Origin: Leucobacter chromiiresistens
GTDB lineage: Bacteria; Actinomycetota; Actinomycetes; Actinomycetales; Microbacteriaceae
Reading direction: 5' to 3'
Assembly (NCBI RefSeq): GCF_900102345.1
Contig: NZ_FNKB01000002.1
Coordinates: 248,001-312,000, forward strand
DNA: 64,000 nt
Part shown: positions 52,581-62,677 of the stretch, piece by piece
Layout of the letters: every line of letters begins with the position of its first letter
How positions within the stretch are numbered: the stretch's first letter is position 1
Notes under the pieces: model-generated
Told to the model about the DNA's origin: nothing
Databases searched by the model: none
Seen by the model: only the letters and a program-made list of their open reading frames with translations
Program-made: the position numbers and the translations under genes

Positions 52581-54092
52581 GTGAGCGACTTCTTGTCAGC
52601 ACAGACACGCACTGAGACGGATTCTCTCGGCAGTGTCGAGATTCCCTCGTCCGCCTACTGGGGGGTGCACACGGCACGAGCCCACGAGAACTTCCCGATC
52701 GCGCGGCGCCCGGTCTCGGTCTACCCCGACTTCATCCGCGCGTTCGCCTGCGTGAAGCAGGCAGCGGCTCGGGCGAACCTCGAGATCGGCGCCCTCGACG
52801 AGCAGCGCGCGACCCTGATCGACCGCGCCTGCGAGGAGATCAAGACCGGCATGCTGCACGACCAGTTCGTCGTCGGCGTGATCCAGGGCGGCGCGGGCAC
52901 CTCGACCAATATGAACGCCAACGAGGTGATCACGAACCGCGCGCTCGAGCTCGCGGGGCACGCCAAGGGCGACTACGGGTTCATCAACCCGAACGACCAC
53001 ACGAACCACAGCCAGTCGACGAACGACACGTACCCGACGGCCATCAAGATCGCCCTCGCCTTCTCCCTGGGCAGCCTGCTCGACGAACTCGGGCTGCTCG
53101 CGGAGTCGTTCGCGGCGAAGGGCCGCGAGTTCTCGCACATCATCAAGGTCGGCCGCACGCAGATGCAGGATGCGGTGCCGATGACGCTCGGCCAGGAGTT
53201 CAACGCCTTCGCCGTCACCCTGCGCGAAGACATCGAGCGGCTGCGCGAAGCGGTGTCGCTGCTGCGCGAGGTCAACATGGGCGCCACGGCGATCGGCACG
53301 GGCATCAACGCGCCGAAGGGGTACAAGGAGGCCGTGATCAAGCACCTCCGCGAGATCACGCAGCTCGAACTCGAGACCGCCGGCGATCTCGTCGAGTCGA
53401 CCAGCGACACCGGCGTCTTCGTGACGTTCTCGGGTGCGCTCAAGCGCAGTGCGCTGAAGCTGTCGAAGATCTCGAACGACCTCCGCCTGCTCTCCTCCGG
53501 CCCGCAGGCCGGCCTCGGCGAGATCAACCTCCCGGCCCGCCAGGCCGGGTCGTCGATCATGCCGGGCAAGGTGAACCCCGTGATCCCCGAGGCCGTCACA
53601 CAAGTGGCCTACTCGGTCGCGGGCGCCGACGTGACCGTGTCGATGGCGGTCGAGGCCGGTCAGCTGCAGCTGAACGCCTTCGAGCCGGTGATCGCGCACT
53701 CGCTCTTCCAGTCCATCACCTGGCTCGAGCGCGCCTGCCAGACGCTGCGCGTCAACTGCGTCGACGGCATCACCGCGAACGAGGCGCGCCTCGAAGACAT
53801 GGTGTCGCGCTCCGTGACCGTCATCACGGCTCTCGCGCCGGTGATCGGCTACGCCGAAGCGGCGAAGCTCGCCAAGGAGGCCCTCGCCACGAACGAGAAG
53901 GTGTCCGAGCTCGTCACGTCGCGCGGGCTGCTCGACCAGGCGCAGCTCGACGAGATCCTCCAGCCGTCGAAGCTCGCGGGCCTCGCCCCCGAGACCGATG
54001 TCATCGACGTGATCACCGACGCGGCGATCCCCGCGCCCGAGAAGGTCGAAGACGGCGCGGGCACGCAGGTGACGAAGAAGCCCGCGAAGTAG
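52581..54092 (+). CDS. aspA: Aspartate ammonia-lyase
   Basis: 503 aa, converts aspartate to fumarate and ammonia. Fumarase/aspartase superfamily signature GSSIMPGKVNP; TSTNMNANEVI and NDHTNHSQSTNDTYPTAIKI also match. AspA is preferred over class II fumarase because of the N-terminal DSLGSVEIPSSAYWGVHTAR. GTG start at 52581; a 14-codon frame with an ATG at 52571 and GGAG before it overlaps this start and may be a leader peptide. Confidence 0.9.
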   Translation: MSDFLSAQTRTETDSLGSVEIPSSAYWGVHTARAHENFPIARRPVSVYPDFIRAFACVKQAAARANLEIGALDEQRATLIDRACEEIKTGMLHDQFVVGVIQGGAGTSTNMNANEVITNRALELAGHAKGDYGFINPNDHTNHSQSTNDTYPTAIKIALAFSLGSLLDELGLLAESFAAKGREFSHIIKVGRTQMQDAVPMTLGQEFNAFAVTLREDIERLREAVSLLREVNMGATAIGTGINAPKGYKEAVIKHLREITQLELETAGDLVESTSDTGVFVTFSGALKRSALKLSKISNDLRLLSSGPQAGLGEINLPARQAGSSIMPGKVNPVIPEAVTQVAYSVAGADVTVSMAVEAGQLQLNAFEPVIAHSLFQSITWLERACQTLRVNCVDGITANEARLEDMVSRSVTVITALAPVIGYAEAAKLAKEALATNEKVSELVTSRGLLDQAQLDEILQPSKLAGLAPETDVIDVITDAAIPAPEKVEDGAGTQVTKKPAK

Positions 54093-54103
54093 CCGGGCAG
54101 ACG

Positions 54104-54140
54104 AAACGGCCGGTGGGATCTCGGATCCCACCGGCCGTTT
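54104..54140 (+). terminator. Terminator after aspA
   Basis: AAACGGCCGGTGGGATC pairs perfectly with GATCCCACCGGCCGTTT around TCG. It lies between converging genes. Confidence 0.92.
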
Positions 54141-54168
54141 CTCGTTCGCGGCTCGGGCCGCGGGGCTG

Positions 54169-55041
54169 CTACGCCTCGACGCAGTGCGACGTGAGCGCGC
54201 CGATGCCCTCGATCGTCACGGTCACCTCGGTGCCGGGGCGGAGGTACAGCGGCGGCTTGCGCGAGCGCCCGGCGCCCCCCGGCGAACCCGTAGAGATGAC
54301 GGTGCCCGGCAGCAGGGTGGCCTCCTGCGAGATCGAGGCGATGAGCTGCGCGACGGTGCGGATCATGAAGCCGGTCGTCGAATCCTGCACGCGCAGCCCG
54401 TCGACGTCGGTGGTGAGGCGCAGCGCCTGCGGGTCGGGGATCTGGTCGGCGGTCACCACGACGGGGCCGATCGGCGTGAAGCCGTCGAACGACTTGCAGC
54501 GCGACCACTGGGGCTCCTGGAACTGGATGTCGCGCGCGGTGACGTCGTTGATGACGGTGTAGCCGAACACGTAGTCGAGCGCCTCGTCGGCCGAGACGTT
54601 CTTCGCCGGCTTGCCGATGATCACGCCGAGCTCGCCCTCGTAATCGACTTCGGTGCTGACGTCACTCGAGAGGGGCACCTCGCCCTGGTGGGCGCCGAGG
54701 GAGTTCGGGAAGAGGGAGAACAGCACGGGGCCGGAGTCGTTGTCGAGGCTGAGCTCGCTCGCGTGCTCGTCGTAGTTCAGGCCCACGGCCAGTACGATCG
54801 GCGCGCCGATCACGGCCGGCGCGTACACGGCGTCGGCCAGGGGGGCCCAGGAGTCGCTCTCGGCGGCCGCTGCGGCATCTCGCACACGGCTGAGGGCGTC
54901 GTCGCCCGCGCCGATCAGCTGCTGCAGCGTCTCGTACGGCTGACCGAGCGCGCGGAGCGAGAGGTAACGGCCGTCGTCGACGACGACAAGCTCGGGGTCG
55001 GCGGCCGGAGCGGGGATCAAGTGTGCGAATCTCACAGTCAC
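54169..55041 (-). CDS. Fumarylacetoacetate hydrolase family protein
   Basis: 290 aa. Metal site DYEGELGVIIGKPAKNVSAD and the later GYTVINDVTARDIQ are the FAH family core (Glu and Asp metal ligands); GTVISTGSPGGAG follows. Members cleave or decarboxylate acylpyruvates or diketones; substrate here unknown. Two GTG starts (55041, 55035) are possible; TAACCT just upstream suggests a leaderless start at 55035. Confidence 0.88.
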   Translation of the reverse strand: MTVRFAHLIPAPAADPELVVVDDGRYLSLRALGQPYETLQQLIGAGDDALSRVRDAAAAAESDSWAPLADAVYAPAVIGAPIVLAVGLNYDEHASELSLDNDSGPVLFSLFPNSLGAHQGEVPLSSDVSTEVDYEGELGVIIGKPAKNVSADEALDYVFGYTVINDVTARDIQFQEPQWSRCKSFDGFTPIGPVVVTADQIPDPQALRLTTDVDGLRVQDSTTGFMIRTVAQLIASISQEATLLPGTVISTGSPGGAGRSRKPPLYLRPGTEVTVTIEGIGALTSHCVEA

Positions 55042-55157
55042 AGGTTACCGGAACCGCTGCCGCGTTGTTCGCGTCGTGCAGTCGAGGCACCGGGGCGCAG
55101 TTCCCCTGTGGGCGAACTCGGAGGCGGCGCGAGCGCGGTTTCGGCGAGAATGAACCC

Positions 55158-55529
55158 ATGACTGAAACACCGCAGACGAAGCCCGAGATCGAGTTCCCCG
55201 AGGGCCCCGCGCCCACCGAACTGCAGATCGTCGACATCGTGGAGGGCTCGGGCGAGGAGGCTCTCGCGAGCTCGACCGTCGACGTGCACTACCTCGGCGT
55301 CGAGTACGACACGGGCGAGGAATTCGACTCGTCGTGGGGTCGCGGCGAATCGATCAACTTCCCGCTGCGCGCGCTCATCCAGGGCTGGCAGGTCGGCATC
55401 CCCGGCATGAAGGTCGGCGGCCGCCGCAAGCTCATCGTTCCCGCCGCTCAGGCGTACGGCACGTCGGGCGGTCACCCGCTGTCGGGCAAGACGCTCATCT
55501 TCGTCATCGATCTGCTCGGCGTCAGCTGA
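55158..55529 (+). CDS. FKBP-type peptidyl-prolyl isomerase
   Basis: 123 aa, one cytoplasmic FKBP domain: VDVHYLGVEYDTGEEFDSSW, FPLRALIQGWQVGIPGMKVG, GRRKLIVPAAQAYG and LIFVIDLLGV. Assists folding of proline-containing proteins. No signal peptide. Single gene, followed by two hairpins. Confidence 0.93.
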   Translation: MTETPQTKPEIEFPEGPAPTELQIVDIVEGSGEEALASSTVDVHYLGVEYDTGEEFDSSWGRGESINFPLRALIQGWQVGIPGMKVGGRRKLIVPAAQAYGTSGGHPLSGKTLIFVIDLLGVS

Positions 55530-55587
55530 TCCTCTGATCCTCCCATCTGAGGCCGGCGGAGCCGCCGGCCGACGACGTCGCATCTCC

Positions 55588-55629
55588 ACGGCCGAGGGCC
55601 GCTCGTTCACGCGGGCGCCCCTCGGCCGT
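55588..55629 (+). terminator. Terminator after the FKBP gene
   Basis: ACGGCCGAGGG pairs with CCCTCGGCCGT (55619-55629). Another hairpin, GGCCGGC/GCCGGCC, lies near 55552-55570. Confidence 0.7.
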
Positions 55630-55714
55630 CGTCGTCCCGGAACGCCGCCGACTCCGAGCGGTGGTACCGTTTCTGTGTTCAGCGAACACTCAGTGTGACG
55701 GAGAGGAGCTGCCC

Positions 55715-57166
55715 GTGACGGAGGCGCAGCAGGTGACGGACGAGCGGAGACCCACCGGAGCGTGGGGAGGTGTCGACCGCTACTTCAAGATCACCGAGCG
55801 CGGATCCTCCTTCGGAACCGAGGTGCGCGGCGGGCTCGTCACCTTCGTGACGATGGCCTACATCGTCATTCTGAACCCGATCATCCTCACGAGCGGCGTC
55901 GACGTCGAGGGCAACACCCTCTCGTTCCCCGCCGTCAGCGCCGTCACCGCCCTCACCGCGGGCGTGATGACGATCCTGTTCGGCCTCGTCTCCCGCCTCC
56001 CGTTCGGCTTCGCCGCGGGCCTCGGCATCAACGCGTTCCTCGCGTTCTCCGTCGTCGGCCAGGTCACCTGGCCCGAGGCGATGGCGCTCGTCGTCATCAA
56101 CGGCGTGCTCATCGTGCTGCTCGCCGCGACGGGCCTGCGCCGCATGATCTTCGATGCCGTGCCGGTCGAGCTCAAGCTCGCCATCACCGTCGGCATCGGT
56201 CTCTTCATCGCGTTCATCGGCTTCGTCAACTCGGGGTTCGTGACGGCGACGGGAAGCGCCTCCCCGCCCGTCGGGCTCGGGATCGGCGGCTCCGTCGTGA
56301 CGGTGCCGACCCTGATCTTCGTGGTGACGCTGATCCTCACGGGCGTGCTCGTCGCCGCGAAGGTGAAGGGCGGTCTGCTCATCGGCCTCGTCTCGGGCAC
56401 CGTCATCGCCGTCGTCGTCGAGGCCATCTGGCACCTGGGCGCGGCCACGGAGAACCCCGGCGGCTGGGGGCTCACGGTGCCCGCGCTCGACGGAGCGCCG
56501 TTCGGCATCCCCGATCTCGGGCTCGTCGGGGCGGTCAGCTTCGACCTGGGGCGCGTCGGGATCGTCACGATCGTGATGCTCGTCTTCACCCTGCTCTTCA
56601 CGAACTTCTTCGACGCGATGGGCACGATGACCGGGCTGTCGCGCGAGGCCGGGCTCGCCGACGCGCAGGGCAACTTCCCGCGGCTGAAGTCGGCGCTCGT
56701 CGTGGAGGGCGTCGGCGCGATCGCGGGCGGTCTGACGTCGTCGTCGTCGAACACCGTCTTCATCGAGTCGGGCGCGGGCATCGGCGAGGGAGCGCGCACC
56801 GGCTTCGCGAACATCGTGACGGGGCTCATGTTCCTGCTCGCCATGTTCTTCACGCCGCTGACGCAGATCGTTCCCACGGAGGTCGCGGCTGCCGCCCTCG
56901 TGATCGTGGGCGCGCTGATGATGGCGCAGATCAAGCACATCGATCTCACCGACTTCCGGGTGCTGCTGCCGGTGTTCCTCACCGTCGCGGTCATGCCCAT
57001 GACCTACTCGATCGCCAACGGCATCGGCGCGGGCTTCGTGGCGTGGGTGCTCGTGCACGCCTGCTCGGGCCGCGCCAAGCAGGTGCACTGGCTCCTCTGG
57101 GTCGTGGCGGCCGGCTTCGTGCTGTTCTTCGCGCGCGGACCGATCGAGGCGGCGCTCGGGGTCTGA
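55715..57166 (+). CDS. NCS2 purine permease (AzgA-type)
   Basis: 483 aa with about 12-14 membrane segments. The N-terminal DRYFKITERGSSFGTEVRGG and LGINAFLAFSVV, then NFFDAMGTMTGLSREAG and the GLTSSSSNTVFIESGAGIGE motif, place it in the AzgA/PbuG branch (adenine, guanine, hypoxanthine). GTG at 55715 with GAGAGGAG upstream. Its place before a Moco cluster would fit purine use through xanthine dehydrogenase, but none is visible here. Confidence 0.92.
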   Translation: MTEAQQVTDERRPTGAWGGVDRYFKITERGSSFGTEVRGGLVTFVTMAYIVILNPIILTSGVDVEGNTLSFPAVSAVTALTAGVMTILFGLVSRLPFGFAAGLGINAFLAFSVVGQVTWPEAMALVVINGVLIVLLAATGLRRMIFDAVPVELKLAITVGIGLFIAFIGFVNSGFVTATGSASPPVGLGIGGSVVTVPTLIFVVTLILTGVLVAAKVKGGLLIGLVSGTVIAVVVEAIWHLGAATENPGGWGLTVPALDGAPFGIPDLGLVGAVSFDLGRVGIVTIVMLVFTLLFTNFFDAMGTMTGLSREAGLADAQGNFPRLKSALVVEGVGAIAGGLTSSSSNTVFIESGAGIGEGARTGFANIVTGLMFLLAMFFTPLTQIVPTEVAAAALVIVGALMMAQIKHIDLTDFRVLLPVFLTVAVMPMTYSIANGIGAGFVAWVLVHACSGRAKQVHWLLWVVAAGFVLFFARGPIEAALGV

Positions 57167-57232
57167 TACCCGAGCGGCGAGCGCCGGGCGCCGGGTGGCT
57201 CCCGGCGCCGCGGCGAGCGCCCGGCGCCGGGC

Positions 57233-57745
57233 TCAGCGACGGGGCGCGTGGCCGTTCTTCGCGCCGGCGGCGCCGGTGCGCTGCGCGAGGAGATGGTCGA
57301 GGATCGGTTCGAGCACGGCCAACCCGTCGCGCACGCCCCCAGTGGAGCCGGGCAGGGTGATGACGAAGGTCGAGCCGACGAATCCGGCGACGCCCCGGGT
57401 GAGCACCGCGGCGGGCAGGTGCTCGGCGCCCCGTCGGCGCAGCTCCTCGATGATCCCGGGGAGCTCGAGTTCGAGGAGCGGGGCGACGGCCTCGGGCGTG
57501 CGATCGCTGGGCGACACCCCGGTGCCTCCGGTCGTCACGAGCACCGCGGGAGCGGCGCCGAGCGCGGCCCGCACGGCGCGGCCGACCTCGTCGCCGTCGG
57601 CGACCACCGCCGGCTCGGGCGTGGCGAAGCCCCGCGCGCGCAGCCACTCCGCGATGTGCGGGCCGGTGGTGTCGGGCGCCTCGCCCGCGGCCGCGCTCGT
57701 CGAGGCGACGACCACGCGGGCGGAGCGCCGGGTCTCCGCGGTCAC
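57233..57745 (-). CDS. mog: Molybdopterin adenylyltransferase / MoaB-Mog family
   Basis: 170 aa. MoCF-biosynthesis fold: [20 protein letters not shown] carries the nucleotide-binding TTGGTG, and [12 protein letters not shown] the second conserved site. Activates molybdopterin by adenylation. GTG start overlapping the moaC stop (GTGA); last gene of moaD-moeA-moaC-mog. Confidence 0.9.
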   Translation of the reverse strand: MTAETRRSARVVVASTSAAAGEAPDTTGPHIAEWLRARGFATPEPAVVADGDEVGRAVRAALGAAPAVLVTTGGTGVSPSDRTPEAVAPLLELELPGIIEELRRRGAEHLPAAVLTRGVAGFVGSTFVITLPGSTGGVRDGLAVLEPILDHLLAQRTGAAGAKNGHAPRR

Positions 57746-58248
57746 GGCGCGACCCAGTCGCCGCTCTTGCCGCCGGCCTTCGCCAGCACGCGCGTTCCGG
57801 TGATGACGGCGTGGTGATCGACGGCCTTGATCATGTCGTAGAGCGTCAGGGCGGCGACGCTCACCGCGGTCAGGGCCTCCATCTCCACCCCGGTCACCCC
57901 GCGAGTCGACACGGTCGCGACGATGCGCACGCGGTCGGTCTCGCTCTCGAAGTCGATCGCCACCTTCGAGAGCGGCAGCGGATGGCAGAGCGGAATCAGA
58001 TCGGGCGTGCGCTTGGCGGCCATGATCCCCGCGATGCGCGCCGTGCCGAGCGCTTCGCCCTTCGGCAGGTCTCCGGTGACGAGGCGTTCGACCACGTCGG
58101 CCCGGGTCTCGAGCACGGCCTCCGCCGTCGCGGTGCGCTTGGTCACCGCCTTGTCGCCGACGTCGACCATGTGCGCGCTGCCGTCGGCGCGCAGGTGGGT
58201 GAGGTCTCCCGCTGCGGCGCTGTCGATTCGGGGTGCGGAGTCAGGCAT
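57742..58248 (-). CDS. moaC: Cyclic pyranopterin monophosphate synthase
   Basis: 168 aa; second step of Moco synthesis. Core: [59 protein letters not shown] with the catalytic lysine in MIKA. ATG at 58248, lying within the last eight bases of moeA. Confidence 0.94.
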   Translation of the reverse strand: MPDSAPRIDSAAAGDLTHLRADGSAHMVDVGDKAVTKRTATAEAVLETRADVVERLVTGDLPKGEALGTARIAGIMAAKRTPDLIPLCHPLPLSKVAIDFESETDRVRIVATVSTRGVTGVEMEALTAVSVAALTLYDMIKAVDHHAVITGTRVLAKAGGKSGDWVAP

Positions 58249-59554
58249 CGAACCTCTGGATCTCGATCGGGGAGCCGGCGGCGAGGTGCGCGACTCCGAT
58301 GGGGATGTGGGCGAGCAGTTCGGCGCTCGCCAGGTCTGCGAGCAGATGGGAGCTCGGCGGTGAGAGCGCCACGGAGCCGTCGGCGAGGAATCGCCCGCGG
58401 CGCACCTGGTGCTTGTGCTCCGGCGACGCGGTGTCGTGCGCCAGCCGGGCGGTGGTGCGCGCACCTCGGGCGGGCAGGCCCGCGTGCTCGCGCAGCAGGG
58501 GGAGCAGGAAGAGCTCGGCGGAGAGCGCGGAGCTCACGGGGTTGCCGGGGAAGCAGAGCGTCGGCAGGCGCACGCCGTCGATGTCGACGGTTCCCGCGCC
58601 CTGCGGGCCGCCGGGCTGCATGGCGATGGCCGTGAACTCCACGCCCGATCCGACCGTCACGCCCGATCCGGCCCGACCACTCCGATCGCCCGCGCCGAAC
58701 GCGTCGCGCACCACTTCGAAGGCGCCGGCGCTGATGCCGCCCGAGGTCACGAGCAGGTCGTGCTCGCCCGCCGCCGCGATGCAGGCGCGGAGCGCCTCGG
58801 GCCGGTCGGCGACGCGGCGCGCCGTCACCTCGGCGCCGGCGTCGCGGAGGGCGGCCGCGAGCAGGGGAGCGTTCGCGTCGTAGATGCGACCGGGGGCGAG
58901 CGGCTCGCCCGGGGCGGTCACCTCGTCGCCGGTCGACACGAGCAGGATGCGCACGCGTCGGCGCACGGGCACGGTCGCGACGCCCGCGCTCGCGAGCAGC
59001 CCGATCGATGCGGGCCGGAGCCGGGCGCCCGCGAGCAGCAGCGGCGCACCGACGGCGTGATCGGAGCCCTGCTCGCGCACGAAGGCGCCGGGCTGCGGGG
59101 CGCTCGCGAACGTCACGGTCTCGGCGGCCCGCGCGTCGGGCGGTGCGGGATCGCTCGGTCGGCGCAGCCGCCCGAAGCGCGGAGGCTCCGCCTGCTCGAT
59201 GGGGATCACCGCGTCGGCTCCGACCGGGATCGGCGCGCCGGTCATGACCGGGTAGGCGGTTCCCGGGGCGCACGCGATCGGGGCGTCGCCGGCCGCCGCG
59301 GCGAGGCCGACGACGAGGGTGCGCGGCGCGCGGTCTGCGAAGTCGGCGGTGCGCACCGCGTAGCCGTCCATCTGGGAGTTGTCGAAGGGCGGCAGCGGGA
59401 TCTCGGCGCGTATTTCGCACGTAGCGATGCGACCGGAGAGCGCCGCATCGTCGATGGGGAGCCGCTCGGGCTCCCGGAGCGCGACGGCGCGCAGCGCGGG
59501 GGCGAGGAGCGCGGCGACGATCGCCGCGTGCTCGGTGTGGGTGCGCACCGTCAC
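58241..59554 (-). CDS. moeA: Molybdopterin molybdenumtransferase
   Basis: 437 aa; inserts molybdate into adenylated molybdopterin. Conserved [49 protein letters not shown] and FPGNPVSS. The GTG at 59554 overlaps the moaD stop (GTGA) and is chosen for that; a GTG two codons later is possible. Confidence 0.94.
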   Translation of the reverse strand: MTVRTHTEHAAIVAALLAPALRAVALREPERLPIDDAALSGRIATCEIRAEIPLPPFDNSQMDGYAVRTADFADRAPRTLVVGLAAAAGDAPIACAPGTAYPVMTGAPIPVGADAVIPIEQAEPPRFGRLRRPSDPAPPDARAAETVTFASAPQPGAFVREQGSDHAVGAPLLLAGARLRPASIGLLASAGVATVPVRRRVRILLVSTGDEVTAPGEPLAPGRIYDANAPLLAAALRDAGAEVTARRVADRPEALRACIAAAGEHDLLVTSGGISAGAFEVVRDAFGAGDRSGRAGSGVTVGSGVEFTAIAMQPGGPQGAGTVDIDGVRLPTLCFPGNPVSSALSAELFLLPLLREHAGLPARGARTTARLAHDTASPEHKHQVRRGRFLADGSVALSPPSSHLLADLASAELLAHIPIGVAHLAAGSPIEIQRFDA

Positions 59555-59799
59555 CCTCCCGCGAACGCCGGGAGCACGTCCACCACGTCGCCCGTGATCG
59601 CGCCGTCGTCGCGGCGCACGGTGCCGTCGACGAGGAACGAGCCGGAGCGGATCACCCGATGCATGGTCTCGCCGTACTGCTCGACCAGCTCGGCGCGGAG
59701 CGCCGCGAGCGTCGCCGGCGCGTCGAGCTCCCAGGCCTCCTCCTCGAGGCCGGCGGCATCGGCGGCGGCCGCGAAGTATCTGACGGTGATGCGAGCCAT
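59551..59799 (-). CDS. moaD: Molybdopterin synthase small subunit / MoaD-like sulfur carrier
   Basis: 82 aa ubiquitin-like protein ending in Gly-Gly (DVLPAFAGG), the site of adenylation by MoeB and thiocarboxylation. Starts MARITVRYFAAAADAAGLEE. TACCAT lies 6 nt before the ATG (59799), so leaderless. First gene of moaD-moeA-moaC-mog; divergent from moeB with 48 bp between. Confidence 0.9.
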   Translation of the reverse strand: MARITVRYFAAAADAAGLEEEAWELDAPATLAALRAELVEQYGETMHRVIRSGSFLVDGTVRRDDGAITGDVVDVLPAFAGG

Positions 59800-59847
59800 A
59801 CCGCCATGGTAGCGAACCCCTGCCGGGGCGGCTCGTAGACTGGGGGC
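59800..59847. promoter_or_regulatory. Compact divergent promoter of moaD and moeB
   Basis: 48 bp hold a leftward TACCAT box for moaD and a rightward TAGACT box (59836-59841) for moeB, each 6 nt from its ATG. The -35 regions must overlap, so the two operons are likely controlled together. Confidence 0.6.
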
Positions 59848-61098
59848 ATGCCTGCGGTGCGTGGTACTCGGTCGACGCAGTCGGAGCGCGCGAGCGCCCG
59901 GCCCGGCCCGCTCGTCGCGCCCGCCGCATCGCTGACCGACAGCGCGGCGGCCCGAGCGCAGCGGCAGATCACCCTCCCGGGATTCGGCGAGGAGGCGCAG
60001 CGGCGGCTCGCCGGCGCGAGCGTGCTCGTGGTCGGCGCAGGCGGCCTGGGGTGCGCGAGTGCGCCCTACCTCGCGGGGGCCGGGGTCGGCCGCATCGGGC
60101 TGCTCGACGACGACCTCGTCGAGCTGTCGAACCTGCACCGGCAGGTCACCCACCGCACCTCGGATGTGGGCCGCACGAAGGTCGATGCGCTCGCCGAGTC
60201 GGTGCGCGCCCTCGATCCGGCCGTCTCGGTCGTGCGCCACCGCGAGCGGCTGACCGCCGAGAACGCGCTCGAGCGCTTCGCCGAGTACGACCTCGTGCTC
60301 GACGGGAGCGACAACTTCGCGACGAGGTACCTCACGAACGACGCGGCGGAGCTCTCGGGCACGCCGCTCGTGTGGGGAGCCATTCTGCAGTACTCGGGTC
60401 AGGTCGGCGTGGCGTGGCACGCCCACGGCCCCGGCTACCGCGATCTCTTCCCCGTGCCGCCGCCCGCCGAGAGCGTGCTCAACTGCGCGGTGGGCGGCGT
60501 GCTGCCGGGGTTGTGCGGCACGGTGGGGTCGCTCATGGCGACCGAGGCCCTCAAGCTCATCACGGGCATCGGCGACCCCCTGATCGGTCGGGTGCTGCTG
60601 TACGACGCGCTCGCGGCGCGCACGCGGGAGCTCCACGTGCGGCGCGACCCTGCGGCCGCCCCCGTCACCGAGCTGATCGACTACGAGCGGTTCTGCGGCA
60701 CCACGAAGTCCGCGCCGGCGGCGCACGCGCTCGGCGCCGACGCCGCGGACTTCGCCGAGGAGCTGCGCGGGGGAGCGGCGATCCGCGTCATCGATGTGCG
60801 CACCGCGCAGGAGTTCGCGGAGCGCCGCGTCGGTTCAGCGACCCGGATCGGGGTGGATCGCATCGAGTCGGGCGACCTCGCCGGCGACGGTGGGGGCGGC
60901 GTCGACGCGCCGATCCGCGTGTACTGCGAACGCGATCCGCGGTCGATCCGCGCCGCCGAGGCGCTGGCGTCGCAGGGGTTCACCGACGTGCGCTTCGTGC
61001 GCGGCGGCATCGCGCAGCTCGCGAGGATCGCGCCGGAGCTCATCGTCAGAGCAGCAGACGGCCCGTCGAGCGCGGGCGACTCGGAGGGAGACGCATGA
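59848..61098 (+). CDS. moeB: MoeB/MoeZ: sulfur-carrier adenylyltransferase with rhodanese domain
   Basis: 416 aa. ThiF/E1-like domain (residues about 40-290) with nucleotide loop GAGGLGCASAPYLAGAGVGR and DGSDNFATRYLTND; C-terminal rhodanese domain (from about 305) with active-site Cys in VYCERDPRS. One protein can thus adenylate MoaD and supply sulfur, as MoeZ does in mycobacteria. The zinc CxxC pair of E. coli MoeB is absent, as in MoeZ. ATGA overlap with moaE. Confidence 0.92.
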   Translation: MPAVRGTRSTQSERASARPGPLVAPAASLTDSAAARAQRQITLPGFGEEAQRRLAGASVLVVGAGGLGCASAPYLAGAGVGRIGLLDDDLVELSNLHRQVTHRTSDVGRTKVDALAESVRALDPAVSVVRHRERLTAENALERFAEYDLVLDGSDNFATRYLTNDAAELSGTPLVWGAILQYSGQVGVAWHAHGPGYRDLFPVPPPAESVLNCAVGGVLPGLCGTVGSLMATEALKLITGIGDPLIGRVLLYDALAARTRELHVRRDPAAAPVTELIDYERFCGTTKSAPAAHALGADAADFAEELRGGAAIRVIDVRTAQEFAERRVGSATRIGVDRIESGDLAGDGGGGVDAPIRVYCERDPRSIRAAEALASQGFTDVRFVRGGIAQLARIAPELIVRAADGPSSAGDSEGDA

Positions 61099-61508
61099 AC
61101 GACGCCGGAGCCGGCATCACGCACGAGCCGATCGACGAGGCGGCGGTGCGCGCCGCCGTCGGTGCGCCGGAGTGCGGCGCCCTCGTGATGTTCCACGGGA
61201 TCGTCCGCGACCACGACGGCGGGCGCGGGGTCGCGGCGCTCGACTACCGGGCGCACCCCGACGCGGAGCGCTTCATCTCCGAGTGCGTCGCGACCGAGCG
61301 CGCGGCCACCGGGCTGCGGCTCGCCGCCGTGCACCGCGTCGGGGCGCTGCGAATCGGCGACGCCGCCCTCGTCGCGGCCGCATCCGCACCGCACCGCGCC
61401 GAGGCCTTCGCCGCGGTCGAGCGCCTCGTCGAGCGCATCAAGCACGAGGTGCCGATCTGGAAGCGCCAGCACTTCGCCGACGGCGTGAGCGAGTGGGTGG
61501 GGCTGTAG
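61095..61508 (+). CDS. moaE: Molybdopterin synthase large subunit
   Basis: 137 aa. GALVMFHGIVRDHDGGRGVA, LDYRAHPDAE, HRVGALRIGDAALVAAASAP and HEVPIWKRQHFADG with the catalytic Lys residues. Works with MoaD to make molybdopterin. Coupled to moeB; converges with moaA. Confidence 0.94.
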   Translation: MNDAGAGITHEPIDEAAVRAAVGAPECGALVMFHGIVRDHDGGRGVAALDYRAHPDAERFISECVATERAATGLRLAAVHRVGALRIGDAALVAAASAPHRAEAFAAVERLVERIKHEVPIWKRQHFADGVSEWVGL

Positions 61509-61524
61509 GGGCGCTGCAGCGCGG

Positions 61525-62619
61525 TCAGCCGCCGATGTACGACATCTCGATGCGCTCGCGATCCGGAGCCGCGTCTCCGAGTTGCGCGCGCAGCTCCGAG
61601 TAGCGGTCGTCGCGCACCGACCACACGCCCGCGAGCGCGCTCCGCACCTGCTCGTCGCCCGCCCCCGAGCGCAGCAGATCGCGCAGATCGAAGCCGCGCG
61701 ACGCGAACAGGCAGGTGTACAGCTTGCCGTCGGCCGACACCCGTGCCCGCGTGCACGTACCGCAGAAGGCGCCCGTCACGCTCGAGATCACGCCGATCTC
61801 GCCGGAGCCGTCGCGGTAGCGCCACCGCTTCGCGGTCTCCCCCTCGCGGGTCTCGGCGACGGGCGCGAGGGGGTGCACCGCATCGATGCGGGCGACGATC
61901 TCCGCCGACGGCACGACGTCGTCGAGCACCCACCCGTTGCTCGCGCCGACGTCCATGTACTCGATGAAGCGCAGCACGTGACCGCGCTGCCGGAAGTGCT
62001 CGGCGAGCGGAACGATCTCGTCGTCGTTCACCCCGCGCTTCACGACGGCGTTCACCTTCACGGGCCCGAGGCCGGCCTCGCGAGCGGCGTCGATGCCGTC
62101 GAAGACGCGGGCGAGCGGAAACCGCACGTCGTTGATCGCCTGGAACCGGTGCTCCTCGAGCGAGTCGACCGAGACGGTGACGCGATCGAGGCCGGCCTCG
62201 CGCAGCCCGGCCGCTTTGACGCGCAGCGCCGAGCCGTTCGTCGTGAGCGCCAGGTCGGGCTTCCGGCCGTCGGGCGTGCGCAGCGCCGCGAGACGGGAGA
62301 TGAGCTCCTCGATGCCGCGGCGCAGCAGCGGCTCGCCGCCCGTGAGGCGCAGCTTGTCGACGCCGAGGCTCACGGCCGCGCCGGCGACCCGTTCGATCTC
62401 GTCGAAGCTGAGCAGCTCGTCGCGCTCCATGAACTGGTAGTCGCTGCCGAAGAGCTCCTTCGGCATGCAGTAGACGCAGCGGAAGTTGCACCGGTCGGTG
62501 ACCGAGATGCGGAGGTCGCGGAGCGCCCGCCCGCGGGTGTCGGCGAGACCGCCGCCTCCCGTCGCGGGCAGCTGTCGGGCGCGGCCCCGCGGTCGCGCAA
62601 CGGGCATCGACTTCGGCAT
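61525..62619 (-). CDS. moaA: GTP 3',8-cyclase (radical SAM)
   Basis: 364 aa; first step of Moco synthesis. N-terminal radical SAM cluster CNFRCVYC in [32 protein letters not shown], and a second Fe-S site with [20 protein letters not shown]. Ends in Gly-Gly, needed for activity. The ATG at 62619 has GGGGAGG seven bases upstream, better than an upstream frame extension. Confidence 0.95.
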   Translation of the reverse strand: MPKSMPVARPRGRARQLPATGGGGLADTRGRALRDLRISVTDRCNFRCVYCMPKELFGSDYQFMERDELLSFDEIERVAGAAVSLGVDKLRLTGGEPLLRRGIEELISRLAALRTPDGRKPDLALTTNGSALRVKAAGLREAGLDRVTVSVDSLEEHRFQAINDVRFPLARVFDGIDAAREAGLGPVKVNAVVKRGVNDDEIVPLAEHFRQRGHVLRFIEYMDVGASNGWVLDDVVPSAEIVARIDAVHPLAPVAETREGETAKRWRYRDGSGEIGVISSVTGAFCGTCTRARVSADGKLYTCLFASRGFDLRDLLRSGAGDEQVRSALAGVWSVRDDRYSELRAQLGDAAPDRERIEMSYIGG

Positions 62620-62677
62620 CGCCGCACCTCCCCTGCGCGCCACCCTAGCAGCTGCGCTCCGGGGCGGGCGGTGAGCG